The notes under the pieces: model-generated
The model's database searches: none
Told to the model about the DNA's origin: nothing
Seen by the model: only the letters and a program-made list of their open reading frames with translations
From: JADJPL01 sp964607915
GTDB lineage: Bacteria; Bacteroidota; Bacteroidia; Chitinophagales; Saprospiraceae
Length of the DNA stretch: 23,752 nt
Assembly (NCBI GenBank): GCA_964607915.1
Contig: CAZSMU010000046.1
Coordinates: 1-23,752, forward strand
Direction: 5' to 3'
Translations under genes and position numbers: made by a program
Part shown: positions 1-7,944 of the stretch, one piece after another
Layout of the letters: every line of letters begins with the position of its first letter
How positions within the stretch are numbered: position 1 is the stretch's first letter

Positions 1-188
1 GCCCATGGGGGTTTTGCTTTTAGTGGCCTACCCCTAAGGGGTATCGTATTCAAACTATTTGAGGGGTTGAGGTAAAAGGCACCATCGCTGCCCGTCGGGC
101 AGCGATGGTGCCTTTTACCTCACCCCCTCAAATAGTTTGAATACGATACCCCTAGGGGTAGGCCACTAAAAACAAAACCGCCATGGGC
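1..188. repeat. Giant near-perfect palindrome beside ssrA
   Basis: The two arms are centred on position 95, in GCCCGTCGGGC at 90-100, and pair from the first base of the window to about 188 with only a few mismatches and one single-base insertion in the left arm near position 36. The arms probably extend beyond the left edge. Transcribed from either side this would fold into a hairpin with arms of more than 90 bp. It lies immediately downstream of ssrA and shares its outer segment (174-188) with the ssrA terminator stem, so the two structures compete. No coding potential is seen. Confidence 0.9.
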
Positions 189-211
189 AGCACGCTGCCC
201 ATGGCGGTTTT
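174..211 (-). terminator. Intrinsic terminator of ssrA
   Basis: A perfect 18-bp stem (174-191 with 194-211) closes a 2-base loop. It is GC-rich in the middle, and on the minus strand it is followed by a T-rich stretch reading GTTTTGTTTTT. It begins 9 nt beyond the tmRNA 3' end, where a Rho-independent terminator is expected. Confidence 0.85.
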
Positions 212-219
212 AATTTTAG

Positions 220-610
220 TGGAGACGGCGAGAGTCGAACTCGCGTCCAGAGAAAGCACGAAGCGGCCTTCTACATGCTTAGCTGCTGATTGGGTTCTCA
301 GCGGCGGGGTAGGTTCAGTAGCAGACCATCCCGACGCCCAGCCCTGGATCTTGATGGAGTAAATGGGCCATTTAAACCATCCAGCCTGAAGTTTGATGAT
401 GCATTTCCGCGGGGCTATTCAGGCGAAAGCCGGGGCGCACGTAGCGCAGGCGGAGGAATGCAGCCGCTAACTAATACCTGGTACTAATTAGGCAGCGATA
501 GCGTAGCTGTTGCCACTTATGGTCGATCGCCATTTGATAACGGAGTGAACAATCGTGCTCCGGCATGCTTACCGACCCGTTTACAATCCTGTCGATACCA
601 GAACGTCCCC
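220..610 (-). ncRNA. ssrA: Transfer-messenger RNA (tmRNA)
   Basis: tmRNA rescues stalled ribosomes: it accepts alanine, is carried by SmpB, and encodes a degradation tag. On the minus strand the 5' end GGGGACG (610-604) pairs with CGTCTCC (227-221) to form the acceptor stem. The third pair is a G-U wobble, the alanine identity element. A T arm GCGAG-TTCGACT-CTCGC lies just before the acceptor strand, and the 5' half carries the typical GGTATCGACAGG segment. The discriminator is A at 220 and is followed by CTA, so CCA is not encoded and must be added after transcription. The tag reading frame starts at the GGC codon 514-512 and reads GNSYAIAA, ending at TAA 490-488. With the carried alanine this gives A-GNSYAIAA, a typical hydrophobic AA-ending degron. 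The 5' end is set by the stem and is probably produced by RNase P from a slightly longer precursor. Confidence 0.95.
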
Positions 611-645
611 GAGTTTTTCAGAACCTCTTTTGGTTCTTTTTCATT

Positions 646-673
646 CAAGTCTATTAACCGAAACGGGTTTCAA
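646..673 (-). promoter_or_regulatory. Predicted ssrA promoter (Bacteroidota type)
   Basis: On the minus strand, TTG (673-671), a 17-nt spacer and TAGACTTG (653-646) match the Bacteroidota -33/-7 pattern TTG-N17-23-TAnnTTTG with one mismatch in the -7 box. The expected start near 640 gives a 30-nt leader that RNase P would trim to 610. Confidence 0.6.
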
Positions 674-698
674 AAAGTTTCAACCCCGTCATTTTTTT

Positions 699-1958
699 TT
701 ACAAGCGTGTATTGACGATGTTGTTGTACAGGGCGCCGAAGGTGTAGCGCAGTCCGAAGTTGACCCCGCTTTGGAAGTTGGTGGCGAGTTGCCGTTGGCC
801 GAGGAGGATTTCCTCCAGGGTGGCATTGCCCCGGGGCAGGGAAAGTTGGTCGTTGACGACGTCGTAGCTGCCGCCGAGGCTGAAGGAGAGTCCTTTGACG
901 ACGCGCATGCTCACGCTGGCATCCATGTTGAGGCGGTTTTTTTTCATGTCGTTGACCAGGGCTGCGCCGCTCAGCTCGATGCGCGCATCGCCCCAGCGCT
1001 CGCGGATATTGAGCCGGATATCGAGGGCCTGGCGCACGAGCCGCTCGGAGAGCTTGAAAAAAATGGTCTCTTCGAGATAGTGGTTATCGGAGAACCCGAT
1101 GCGGTACGCGAGGGTAAATTCTTTGGTAATGGCGTCTTTGTAGGGGAAAATGCTGTATTCCACCGCCGGGGCCACCGAGTAGTTGTTCTGTATGTTGGTA
1201 TAGGTGTTTTGCCCCCAGTTCAGGAATACTCCTGCCGACCAGTGCGCGCTGAGGCTTTTGATGACGGCGGATGAAACGTTGTTGGTTCTTCGGATAAACG
1301 TGATGTCCTGCTCGTCGCTGCGCACGAAGCGTTCTTGATAGAAGAAGCTGGGGGTCAGGCGTATGCGCCACTGGTCGGTGATGTAGTTCATGCCGCCGCC
1401 ATAGCGCAGGTCCAGGGTGCGGCGGTTGCTTTCGCGGTCGAGGTTCATGCTGCTGCTCAGCTCGTACACCCATTGGCTGAAAAAGCCTTTTTTGCGCGGG
1501 GTCTCTCCGCCGCCCTCCGCTGCCCCGGCCTCTGTGGAATCGGCAGGTGAGGCTTTGGGGAGCTGTACGCTGACCTTTGTTCCGTTCTGGGCTAAAAAAA
1601 CGGCCAGTCCGGCGGTCAGGGCCGTGACCATGCGCTCATTGCGCTCCAGGTTGGTATTCTGGGGGTCTATGAGCAAATCCATGGTAAAACGGTCCCCCTC
1701 AAAGGCTTCGCGGCCTATGAAGTCAAAAATGTAGGTCCGCCCTCCGGTATCGAGCCTTCTCGAACTGACCAGGACGTGCACCTGCGCCCGCAGCGCATCC
1801 AGCGTATAGTTGACGGCATTGATCTCCCTCTTGATGTAGTTGATATCGCAGGACTCACAATCAATATAAACGGTGATGTTCTTGTCTGCCAAGGGCTGGC
1901 TGAAGAGCCACGGGGCAAGCGACATACAAATGCTGCTGATGAGGATGAATCTACGCAT
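699..1958 (-). CDS. Outer-membrane beta-barrel protein, DUF481-like
   Basis: The product is 419 residues. The ATG at 1958 is preferred over an upstream in-frame start at 2078 because it begins directly with a signal peptide (basic MRRF, hydrophobic core, likely cleavage after the FS of LFSQ, about residue 20) and because the extra upstream codons run through a repeat and a hairpin. Residues 25-150 form a small N-terminal domain with a CESC motif near residue 34. A low-complexity, Ala/Gly/Glu-rich linker follows. The last 230 or so residues alternate polar and aromatic positions in beta strands typical of an outer-membrane barrel and resemble DUF481 proteins (family assignment by resemblance only). 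Function is unknown; a role in the outer membrane is inferred. It lies downstream of the secreted protease gene in the same direction, but its own promoter (2025-2053) makes it a separate unit. Confidence 0.8.
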   Translation of the reverse strand: MRRFILISSICMSLAPWLFSQPLADKNITVYIDCESCDINYIKREINAVNYTLDALRAQVHVLVSSRRLDTGGRTYIFDFIGREAFEGDRFTMDLLIDPQNTNLERNERMVTALTAGLAVFLAQNGTKVSVQLPKASPADSTEAGAAEGGGETPRKKGFFSQWVYELSSSMNLDRESNRRTLDLRYGGGMNYITDQWRIRLTPSFFYQERFVRSDEQDITFIRRTNNVSSAVIKSLSAHWSAGVFLNWGQNTYTNIQNNYSVAPAVEYSIFPYKDAITKEFTLAYRIGFSDNHYLEETIFFKLSERLVRQALDIRLNIRERWGDARIELSGAALVNDMKKNRLNMDASVSMRVVKGLSFSLGGSYDVVNDQLSLPRGNATLEEILLGQRQLATNFQSGVNFGLRYTFGALYNNIVNTRL

Positions 1959-1968
1959 AGAAACGAAT

Positions 1969-2032
1969 AAGGCTTTTGGCGAGGGGTCAAAAAGGTGCTT
2001 TTCCCACCGGGCCGACCCTCGGTACAAATCTA
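1969..2032. repeat. Short, degenerate copy of the palindromic element
   Basis: The left end (AGGCTTTTGGCGAGGGGTC, then AAAAAGG) and the right end (GCCGACCCTCGGTACAAATCTA) match the two ends of the full element at 15406-15566, with the middle missing. The gene-proximal end lies about 11 nt upstream of the start codon at 1958. The gene-distal end supplies the -7 box of that gene's predicted promoter. Confidence 0.6.
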
Positions 2033-2053
2033 TTAATTTGAACGGGCATCCAA
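2025..2053 (-). promoter_or_regulatory. Predicted promoter of the barrel-protein gene
   Basis: On the minus strand, TTG (2053-2051), an 18-nt spacer and TAGATTTG (2032-2025) fit the TTG/TAnnTTTG Bacteroidota pattern exactly. The expected transcript starts near 2018 and has a leader of about 60 nt before the ATG at 1958. Confidence 0.65.
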
Positions 2054-2086
2054 AATCAATTTTTGGATGCCCGTTCAAATTAGTAG
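2030..2086. repeat. Inverted repeat, 26-bp arms
   Basis: Arms 2030-2055 and 2061-2086 are reverse complements except for one base, around a 5-nt spacer. The palindrome carries the -33 box and spacer of the barrel-gene promoter, and because of the symmetry a second, mirrored TTG box faces the plus strand. It separates the short element (1969-2032) from the full element (2088-2250). Confidence 0.85.
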
Positions 2087-2087
2087 T

Positions 2088-2250
2088 AGACTTGTTGCGC
2101 GGGGTCAGCGAGGAGGGAAAAAAGAGTCATTTTTTGTCCACACGAAGGCTTTTTGAGGGAGTATAGCGGCGCTATATGACCGAAAAAAGGCATAGTGTGG
2201 GCGAAAAAGGGCCTTTTTGACCCCTTGATGATTCCCCGCGCAACAAGTCT
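2088..2250 (-). repeat. Full-length palindromic intergenic element, copy 1
   Basis: This 163-bp element has perfect 17-bp terminal inverted repeats (AGACTTGTTGCGCGGGG). It has a central hairpin, TATAGCG-C-CGCTATA on the minus strand, and nested CCACAC/GTGTGG and A-run/T-run pairings, so the whole element can fold into one long imperfect hairpin. On the minus strand it aligns with 15406-15566 end to end, differing at about a dozen positions. Flanking TA dinucleotides could be a target duplication. No protein is encoded. It lies 43 nt past the stop of the protease gene and might also end its transcription. Confidence 0.85.
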
Positions 2251-2293
2251 AGTAATACTGCCTCGCAAAAAAGGTCTTTTCACTCCTCAAACC

Positions 2294-5200
2294 TCAGCGC
2301 ACAATTTGAATTTTGCCCGTCCACCAGGCGGAAGCTGCCCGCACTTGCACGAGGTAAATCCCTTCCGGTTGGCGGCTCAGGTCCCAGTGTTCGCGTACGC
2401 CGGGCATCCATCCGGTGCCGAGTTCGCGTTGTTCGACTACTCTGCCGAGCAGGTCGCTCACCCGAATCTGTACGCGGCCCTGGAGGTGCATGTTTGCCTC
2501 GAGAGAAAACACGCCGTTGCCGGGATTGGGGAATGCGAGGAAGGAGTTTTCCGGCAAGCGCGTGAGGGGCGCTGCGTCGGGCAGCGGGGGTAGCTCGCTG
2601 ACAGGCGCATCCCCTGCAGGCGCGGCCAGCTTTGCTTCCTGCCGCACCGCGATGCGCTGCGAGGGAAGCCCGGCCGAGAAAATGGTGAGCGTCGTGTTGC
2701 GGGGGAAGGTCCGCGTATTGGGGCTGACCACGACGGTTACTTCCGCAGTACTGCTGCCTGAAAGCGGCGAAACCGAGACCCAACTGGTTCCCGAGGCCCT
2801 GCTGATGCGCCAGGTAGTATTAGATTGGATGACAAAAGACTGCGACCCGCCATTTGCATCGAAGGTCAAGGCGTTGGTAGATGGGGTCACGTAAGGCGGC
2901 GGCGGACTGGCGGCCTGGATGGCTACCAACGCATGGGAGAAGCCGTCGGGTCCCTGGACATATACGATGCCGGTACGCACCGTCGTGTCGCGGTTGGGCT
3001 GGCACGTGAATTCGATTTCCATAGAGTCCCTGCCATTTTCCGGGTTGCTACCGAGCCAGTTCAGGGAATCTACTACTGCCCAGGCTACGTTGGAGTGGAT
3101 GCGTTCCGATTCCTCCCCGCCCTCGTTGTCGAACCAGAGGGTATCCCCGCTGACTTCAAAAAGGACTCCTTCCTGGGTTACCGTGATGGTTTTGGCACTG
3201 ACTTCGGTGCCGGTGATGCGGAGGCTTGCCGTTCGCCGTTCGCTGCTCCCGTTGGGGGCGCAGGAGAGGGAGATGGTGCCGTTGTTCGCGCCGGAGGCCG
3301 GGCTTACGCTCAGCCAGCTTTCGGAGGGCGTATCTACCGACCAGGAGGTATTTGAGGTGATGGCCACTTCCCTTTGCCCACCGCCGTTGGGAAATTCGAT
3401 GCGCTCGGGGGATACGGAGAGGGTAAACTGCCCGTACTGGGTTACCGTTACGCGAACAGCGGCGATGCCTGTGCCAAAGAAGGTGATGACGCCGCTTCGG
3501 GGGTTGGGAGTCGTTTTGGGCTGTAGAGTAAGGTTGACGGTCCCGTTGTTAGACCCGCTGGCGGGGCTGGCGGACAGCCAGGTGAGGCTCTCCGATACCC
3601 GCCAGTTGGTGTTGGAGCTGATTTGCAGGGTGACCCGACCGCCTACGGCTGCGACGATGATGGGGTTGGGCGTCACGCTGAGGAAAGGAGGGACGAATAA
3701 TCCCGCCTGCGACACTTTGACCGTTTTGGTATTGCCTCCCTGTCCGTTGACTGTGATTTCCGCGCTTCTCGGTTGGGCGCTGCTGTTGGGCTCGCACGAC
3801 ACCTGTACCGAATCGTTGCCCTGGCCGGACGCTTTCGAGAGCACGATCCAGGGAGCGCTTGTGGAAGTGGTCCAGTTGCTGCCCGTAGTCAGGGCGAAGG
3901 CGGCGTTGCCGCCCTGGGAGGTAAAGCCGAGGCTGTCCGGTGATACGCTGAGGGCGGTGGTGTTCGGCCCCTGTACGATGGTCAGCACGGCTGTGATGCC
4001 CGATTCTCCTTGAATCGGTATCCGGCCGGTGCGCGCTGTGGGGGCCGGGTTGGGCTGGCAGACCAGGTATGCCGTTGCGCTGTCTTCCCCGCGGAGCGGG
4101 CTGAACGAGACCCAGTTGAGGGTATCGAAGGCCGACCATTCCATATTGGAAAACACCCGGATAGAATCTCTGCCTCCCTGAAAGGGGAAGCGCAGCGTGT
4201 CGGGGCGGATGCTCAGGATGGGGGCAGCGCCTGCCTGGGTCACGGCAATGACCTGGGTAGCTGCATCGGTACCGCTGACCCTGATTTCTGCCGTGCGCGG
4301 CCGGACTTCGGGATTGGGGCTGCTGAACACGAAGAAGCGCCCTGAGTTGCTTCCTGTGTTATTGACGATGCGCAGCCAGTTGGCCGTACTGGAAGCATTC
4401 CAGGTGGTGTTGGAGCTCACGCTTACCGAATCCTGTCGCCCGGAGGCAGGAAGGGTGAGGCTGGTCGGCGAGACGCTGAGGATTGCCCCCGAACCGATGC
4501 CGTTCTGGGTGATGTTGACGGTGAAGCTGCTGACTCCTGTGCCGCTGAACGTGATGGTCCCGCTGCGCGAGCTGCTCGACGTGCGGGGCTGTACACTCAG
4601 CACGATGGTATCGTTGAATTCGCCGGATACGGGTTTGATGGTGACCCAGGACAGGTATTCGAGGGCTCTCCATGCCGTATTGGAGAGGATGTAGATTTCC
4701 ATATTCCCGCCGGAAGAAGGGGCGACGATGGGGTTGGGGTTGACCATCAGGAAGGGAGACTGGCCTGTGCCGGCCTGGGTGATGGTCAGCACGACGGGTG
4801 CTGTGCTCAGTGAAAAAACGGTGAGGGTAGCGCTGCGCGTGGCATAGCCCGGGTTTTCATCGCAGGACAGCACGAGCGTCCGGTTGCCGCTACCGGAGAA
4901 GGTATCTACCCGTATCCAGTTGGCTGAGCGCTGCAGCGTCCAGTTGGTATTGGAAGAGATGGATATGTTGAAGGTGCTGGCTGCCTGACCGGCAGATAAG
5001 GTGGTCGGGGTGACGGAAACGAAGGGCAGGGCCGCATTCTGGGTGACGGTTACTGTCCGGCTCACCTGGTCGGATCCCAGGATGGTGACGGTGGCGCTGC
5101 GCGAGGTCAACAAGGTATTCTCCTGGCACGTCACTTGCAGGGTGGCGGAGCTCGTTCCCTGGGGCGGGGCGACGCTCAGCCAGGCGGCCGAGGTGCTGGC

Positions 5201-7912
5201 GGTCCAGTTGACCAGGGCGCTCAGGGCGATATTGGAAACCCCTCCCTGGCTGCTGAAGGTGAGGGAGGAGGGGCTTACGGAAATGGTATTCGTATTCGGG
5301 GATTGCGCTACCGATACCACTTGCGGGGCGACGCCGTTCGCCGTGAGGGTGATATTGCCGGAGCGGGGAGTGGTGGCCAGGTTTTCCAGTACCGTTACCT
5401 GGATTTGCCCGTTGTTGGATCCGGAGGCGGGGGAAACGCTGAGCCAGTTCAAGGTGTCGGCAACCGTCCAGGCGGTGTTGGAAGACACGGTGAGCGTGAG
5501 GGTGCTTGCGCCCGATTCGAATTGCAGCGAAGAAGGGCTGGCACTTAGAGAGGGCTGGGCGGCATTTTGGCTGACCGTCACGAGGGTGGCAGCAAGCCCG
5601 GGTACATTGACGTTGATAGTTGCCGAGCGGGAGCTGGCCAAGGGGTTGCCGGAGACCGTAACGTTTACGGTTCCGTTGTTCGAGCCGGAGGCAGGGGAGA
5701 CGCTGAGCCAGGAGGAGGATTCGCTCACCGTCCAGGAAGTGTTGGACGTGATGGCGAAGCTGAGGGTTCCCCCCGTTTCGCCGGCTGTCAGGGAGGGCGG
5801 GGAGACGCTCAGGGATGGTGCGGCTCCGCTCTGGGTCACCGCTGCTGTCTGGGTACTGCCGTCGGTACCGCTGAAGGTCAGGGTGGCACTGCGGGCAGAA
5901 GTAGATGGATTGACTTGGCAGGTAAAGGTCAGGGTGGCGTTCCCGCTGCCGCTGCCGGGTGTCGTGCTGAGCCAGGAAGGCAACCCCGAGAGGCTCCAGG
6001 CTACGCTTGCTGTGACGTTCAAGGAACTGGTCCCGCCGGCACTGCCGAAGCTCAGCGCTGTCGGGGACAAGGTGATGCTGGGATCCCGTCCGGCTTGGGT
6101 AATGGACACGCTGACCGGGGTAAGTCCCGTCGCATTGAACGTGAGGGTAGCCGTTCTCGGGGTAGTGGTGGGGTTGGGGGCACAAGTGACCGACAGGGAA
6201 CTGTTCCCCGAGCCGCTGGTGGCGGAGAGCGTCGCCCAGGTCTGGGAGCTGCTGGCCGACCAGTTGGTGTTAGAGCTCACCTGAACCGCTGCCGAGCTGC
6301 CGGCACCGGCGAACGACAAGGTGGCCGGGGAGGCCGACAAGGTAGCCGGCACACCACTTTGAGAGACCGATACCGTTCGGGAAGCTACGCCACTGGTGCC
6401 CGATACGGTGATGGTAGCGCTCCGGGCACTGGTCGAAGGGTTGGCGGTGGTGGTCACTGCGATGTTGGCGTTGCCGGAGCCGGTAGTCGTATTCACGCTC
6501 AGCCAGTCGGCGACTTCCGAGACCGTCCAGTTGGTGCCGGAAGAGGTGATGGCGAACGACGAACTGCCGCCGGCGGAAGTGAACGACAGGGAGGAGGGGC
6601 TGACACTCAGGCTGCTGACACTCGAGATGGTGACCGTGATGGGGTTGGTTTGGGTCTCGTTGCCGGCGAAGAGATAATCGCCCGCGCAGTTATTTTTATA
6701 GACGATTCCTATTTTATAGGTCCCCGCTGCCACTCCATTAGCTGAGCAGTTGAAGGTCACGTTGCTGGAGTACCTGAAATTCGGCCCCAGCCCGGTGGAC
6801 TCCTGGAGGCCTGGATAGAGCGTGATGAGCTGGTCGGAGCTGTTGAACAACCCGACGTAGTAGCAGCCCAGGAAAGTATCCGTGCCTACGTTGACAAAAT
6901 TCGTGGACACGGTAAACGAACTGCCGGACAAGATGGGGTTTGGCGTCACGGTAATGGGGGCGAAAAGCGAAATCAGCGGAGAAGAAACCGGCGGGGTGAC
7001 GGTGCAGTTCCGGGTTGGGTACATGCCGTTGAGCGTGGCGATATCTTGCGCGCTGAGGGTACTCCGTTGCCCGATGGTGGTGGAGGCAGTTGCCGGAGGT
7101 ATTTTGACCGTGATGGTAGGCAGTCCGTTTTTGGTAAAATAATTCGTGCCGTAGTGCATGATCGAGCTATAGTCATAGGTACCGATATCCGTGCCTACGG
7201 AATTGTATTTTTCAAAGTTCCCCTCCATGCCGGCCAGGATATTTTCGGGGTACACCGTGACGTAGGTATCCCGGTCGTTCCGGGATTGCTCGTGGAACAT
7301 GCCGGCGGCGTGGCAGATTTCGTGTATGGTAGGGCCGGTGCCGCAGTTGTTCACGTTGATGGCCTGTCTGCCGCCGATCATGCCGATGTAGGACCAGCAG
7401 GCATTGGGGTCTTCGCTGACAAACTCGACGTAGTTCGTCTGGGTGGTGCGCGGTACCATACAGATGTTGGTACTCGAGTTGATCGTGTTTATCGCGGCGT
7501 TGATCTGGCTGGTGTTCGGGTGGCCGCTCGCGATGACGTAGGGGATTTGGCCATTGGGCCAGCGGTAGCTGCCATAGGATATGATGCCCCCTTTTTCCAG
7601 TTTTTTCAGTTCGTATTGCGCCTCGGTCATCAGGGCGATGTCGTCGGAGAGGAATGCCATGCCGTTGGCGATGCGCACGGTGAGTTCCTGGGCACTTTGG
7701 GCGCCGGGCAGCAGGATTTTGGCTTTTTCGGTGCGTTCTGACAGCGTCCGGGTGCTGGGGGAGCTGTTGCGTCCTTGTCCTTCCCCCTGGAACATTTCTA
7801 CGGGTAGGGTGGGGATGGCCAAGGGGCGGGAAATGGTTTCTGGGATACCTTGCGCAATGCTCTTTTGCACAAGAAGAACCCCTACAAGCAATACTTGCAA
7901 TTTGTGTAACAT
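2294..7912 (-). CDS. Secreted astacin-family metalloprotease with 15 BACON domains and T9SS sorting domain
   Basis: The product is 1872 residues from the ATG at 7912; an in-frame TTG at 7936 would add eight residues. Residues 1-21 are a signal peptide. An astacin (M12A) domain follows, with the zinc site HEICHAAGMFHE (H197, E198, H201, H207) and the Met-turn SIMHY (250-254), so it should be an active zinc endopeptidase. Residues about 310-430 look like a CARDB/Ig-like beta domain. Residues 435-1760 hold 15 tandem BACON-type beta domains of about 88 residues, with recurring SVSPSSLSF, SNTxW and SGxGN motifs and a VTVTQ-like last strand. After a Pro/Ala linker, residues 1791-1872 form a type A T9SS (Por) sorting domain (FLAFPNPGNG, DLLGR, EGIYLVQV). 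The protein is therefore probably exported by Sec, then moved through T9SS to the surface or medium. BACON domains are thought to bind glycans or mucin; the substrate here is unknown. No terminator is obvious. Confidence 0.95.
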   Translation of the reverse strand: MLHKLQVLLVGVLLVQKSIAQGIPETISRPLAIPTLPVEMFQGEGQGRNSSPSTRTLSERTEKAKILLPGAQSAQELTVRIANGMAFLSDDIALMTEAQYELKKLEKGGIISYGSYRWPNGQIPYVIASGHPNTSQINAAINTINSSTNICMVPRTTQTNYVEFVSEDPNACWSYIGMIGGRQAINVNNCGTGPTIHEICHAAGMFHEQSRNDRDTYVTVYPENILAGMEGNFEKYNSVGTDIGTYDYSSIMHYGTNYFTKNGLPTITVKIPPATASTTIGQRSTLSAQDIATLNGMYPTRNCTVTPPVSSPLISLFAPITVTPNPILSGSSFTVSTNFVNVGTDTFLGCYYVGLFNSSDQLITLYPGLQESTGLGPNFRYSSNVTFNCSANGVAAGTYKIGIVYKNNCAGDYLFAGNETQTNPITVTISSVSSLSVSPSSLSFTSAGGSSSFAITSSGTNWTVSEVADWLSVNTTTGSGNANIAVTTTANPSTSARSATITVSGTSGVASRTVSVSQSGVPATLSASPATLSFAGAGSSAAVQVSSNTNWSASSSQTWATLSATSGSGNSSLSVTCAPNPTTTPRTATLTFNATGLTPVSVSITQAGRDPSITLSPTALSFGSAGGTSSLNVTASVAWSLSGLPSWLSTTPGSGSGNATLTFTCQVNPSTSARSATLTFSGTDGSTQTAAVTQSGAAPSLSVSPPSLTAGETGGTLSFAITSNTSWTVSESSSWLSVSPASGSNNGTVNVTVSGNPLASSRSATINVNVPGLAATLVTVSQNAAQPSLSASPSSLQFESGASTLTLTVSSNTAWTVADTLNWLSVSPASGSNNGQIQVTVLENLATTPRSGNITLTANGVAPQVVSVAQSPNTNTISVSPSSLTFSSQGGVSNIALSALVNWTASTSAAWLSVAPPQGTSSATLQVTCQENTLLTSRSATVTILGSDQVSRTVTVTQNAALPFVSVTPTTLSAGQAASTFNISISSNTNWTLQRSANWIRVDTFSGSGNRTLVLSCDENPGYATRSATLTVFSLSTAPVVLTITQAGTGQSPFLMVNPNPIVAPSSGGNMEIYILSNTAWRALEYLSWVTIKPVSGEFNDTIVLSVQPRTSSSSRSGTITFSGTGVSSFTVNITQNGIGSGAILSVSPTSLTLPASGRQDSVSVSSNTTWNASSTANWLRIVNNTGSNSGRFFVFSSPNPEVRPRTAEIRVSGTDAATQVIAVTQAGAAPILSIRPDTLRFPFQGGRDSIRVFSNMEWSAFDTLNWVSFSPLRGEDSATAYLVCQPNPAPTARTGRIPIQGESGITAVLTIVQGPNTTALSVSPDSLGFTSQGGNAAFALTTGSNWTTSTSAPWIVLSKASGQGNDSVQVSCEPNSSAQPRSAEITVNGQGGNTKTVKVSQAGLFVPPFLSVTPNPIIVAAVGGRVTLQISSNTNWRVSESLTWLSASPASGSNNGTVNLTLQPKTTPNPRSGVITFFGTGIAAVRVTVTQYGQFTLSVSPERIEFPNGGGQREVAITSNTSWSVDTPSESWLSVSPASGANNGTISLSCAPNGSSERRTASLRITGTEVSAKTITVTQEGVLFEVSGDTLWFDNEGGEESERIHSNVAWAVVDSLNWLGSNPENGRDSMEIEFTCQPNRDTTVRTGIVYVQGPDGFSHALVAIQAASPPPPYVTPSTNALTFDANGGSQSFVIQSNTTWRISRASGTSWVSVSPLSGSSTAEVTVVVSPNTRTFPRNTTLTIFSAGLPSQRIAVRQEAKLAAPAGDAPVSELPPLPDAAPLTRLPENSFLAFPNPGNGVFSLEANMHLQGRVQIRVSDLLGRVVEQRELGTGWMPGVREHWDLSRQPEGIYLVQVRAASAWWTGKIQIVR
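2633..6610 (-). repeat. Coding repeat array: 15 BACON units
   Basis: Fifteen tandem units of about 265 bp encode residues 435-1760 of the protease. The units are clearly homologous as protein but well diverged from one another as DNA, so the array is old rather than freshly expanded. The best conserved block, WLSVSPASGSNNGT, occurs almost unchanged in units 4, 5, 12 and 13. Confidence 0.9.
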
Positions 7913-7944
7913 AAACGGTTTTTTTGCAGTGTTCAATCCTAAAC

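Noticed and set aside
220..260. Integrated element using the ssrA 3' end as an attachment site
   Set aside because: No integrase and no second copy of the ssrA 3' end were found in the window. The palindrome alone is not enough.
290..487. Small open frames at 290-487 and 555-1274
   Set aside because: The first is inside ssrA. The second begins inside ssrA and continues antisense to the barrel-protein gene.
1959..2078. N-terminal extension of the barrel protein
   Set aside because: It would place 40 residues before the signal peptide and read through the short repeat and the promoter palindrome.
5001..6284. Plus-strand open frame of 427 codons opposite the BACON array
   Set aside because: Its composition is that of the reversed BACON repeats. 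The real frame has strong domain and catalytic motifs.
2633..6610. CRISPR-like or satellite repeat array
   Set aside because: The periodicity of about 265 bp is that of protein domains in an intact frame. The DNA units are diverged and there are no spacers.
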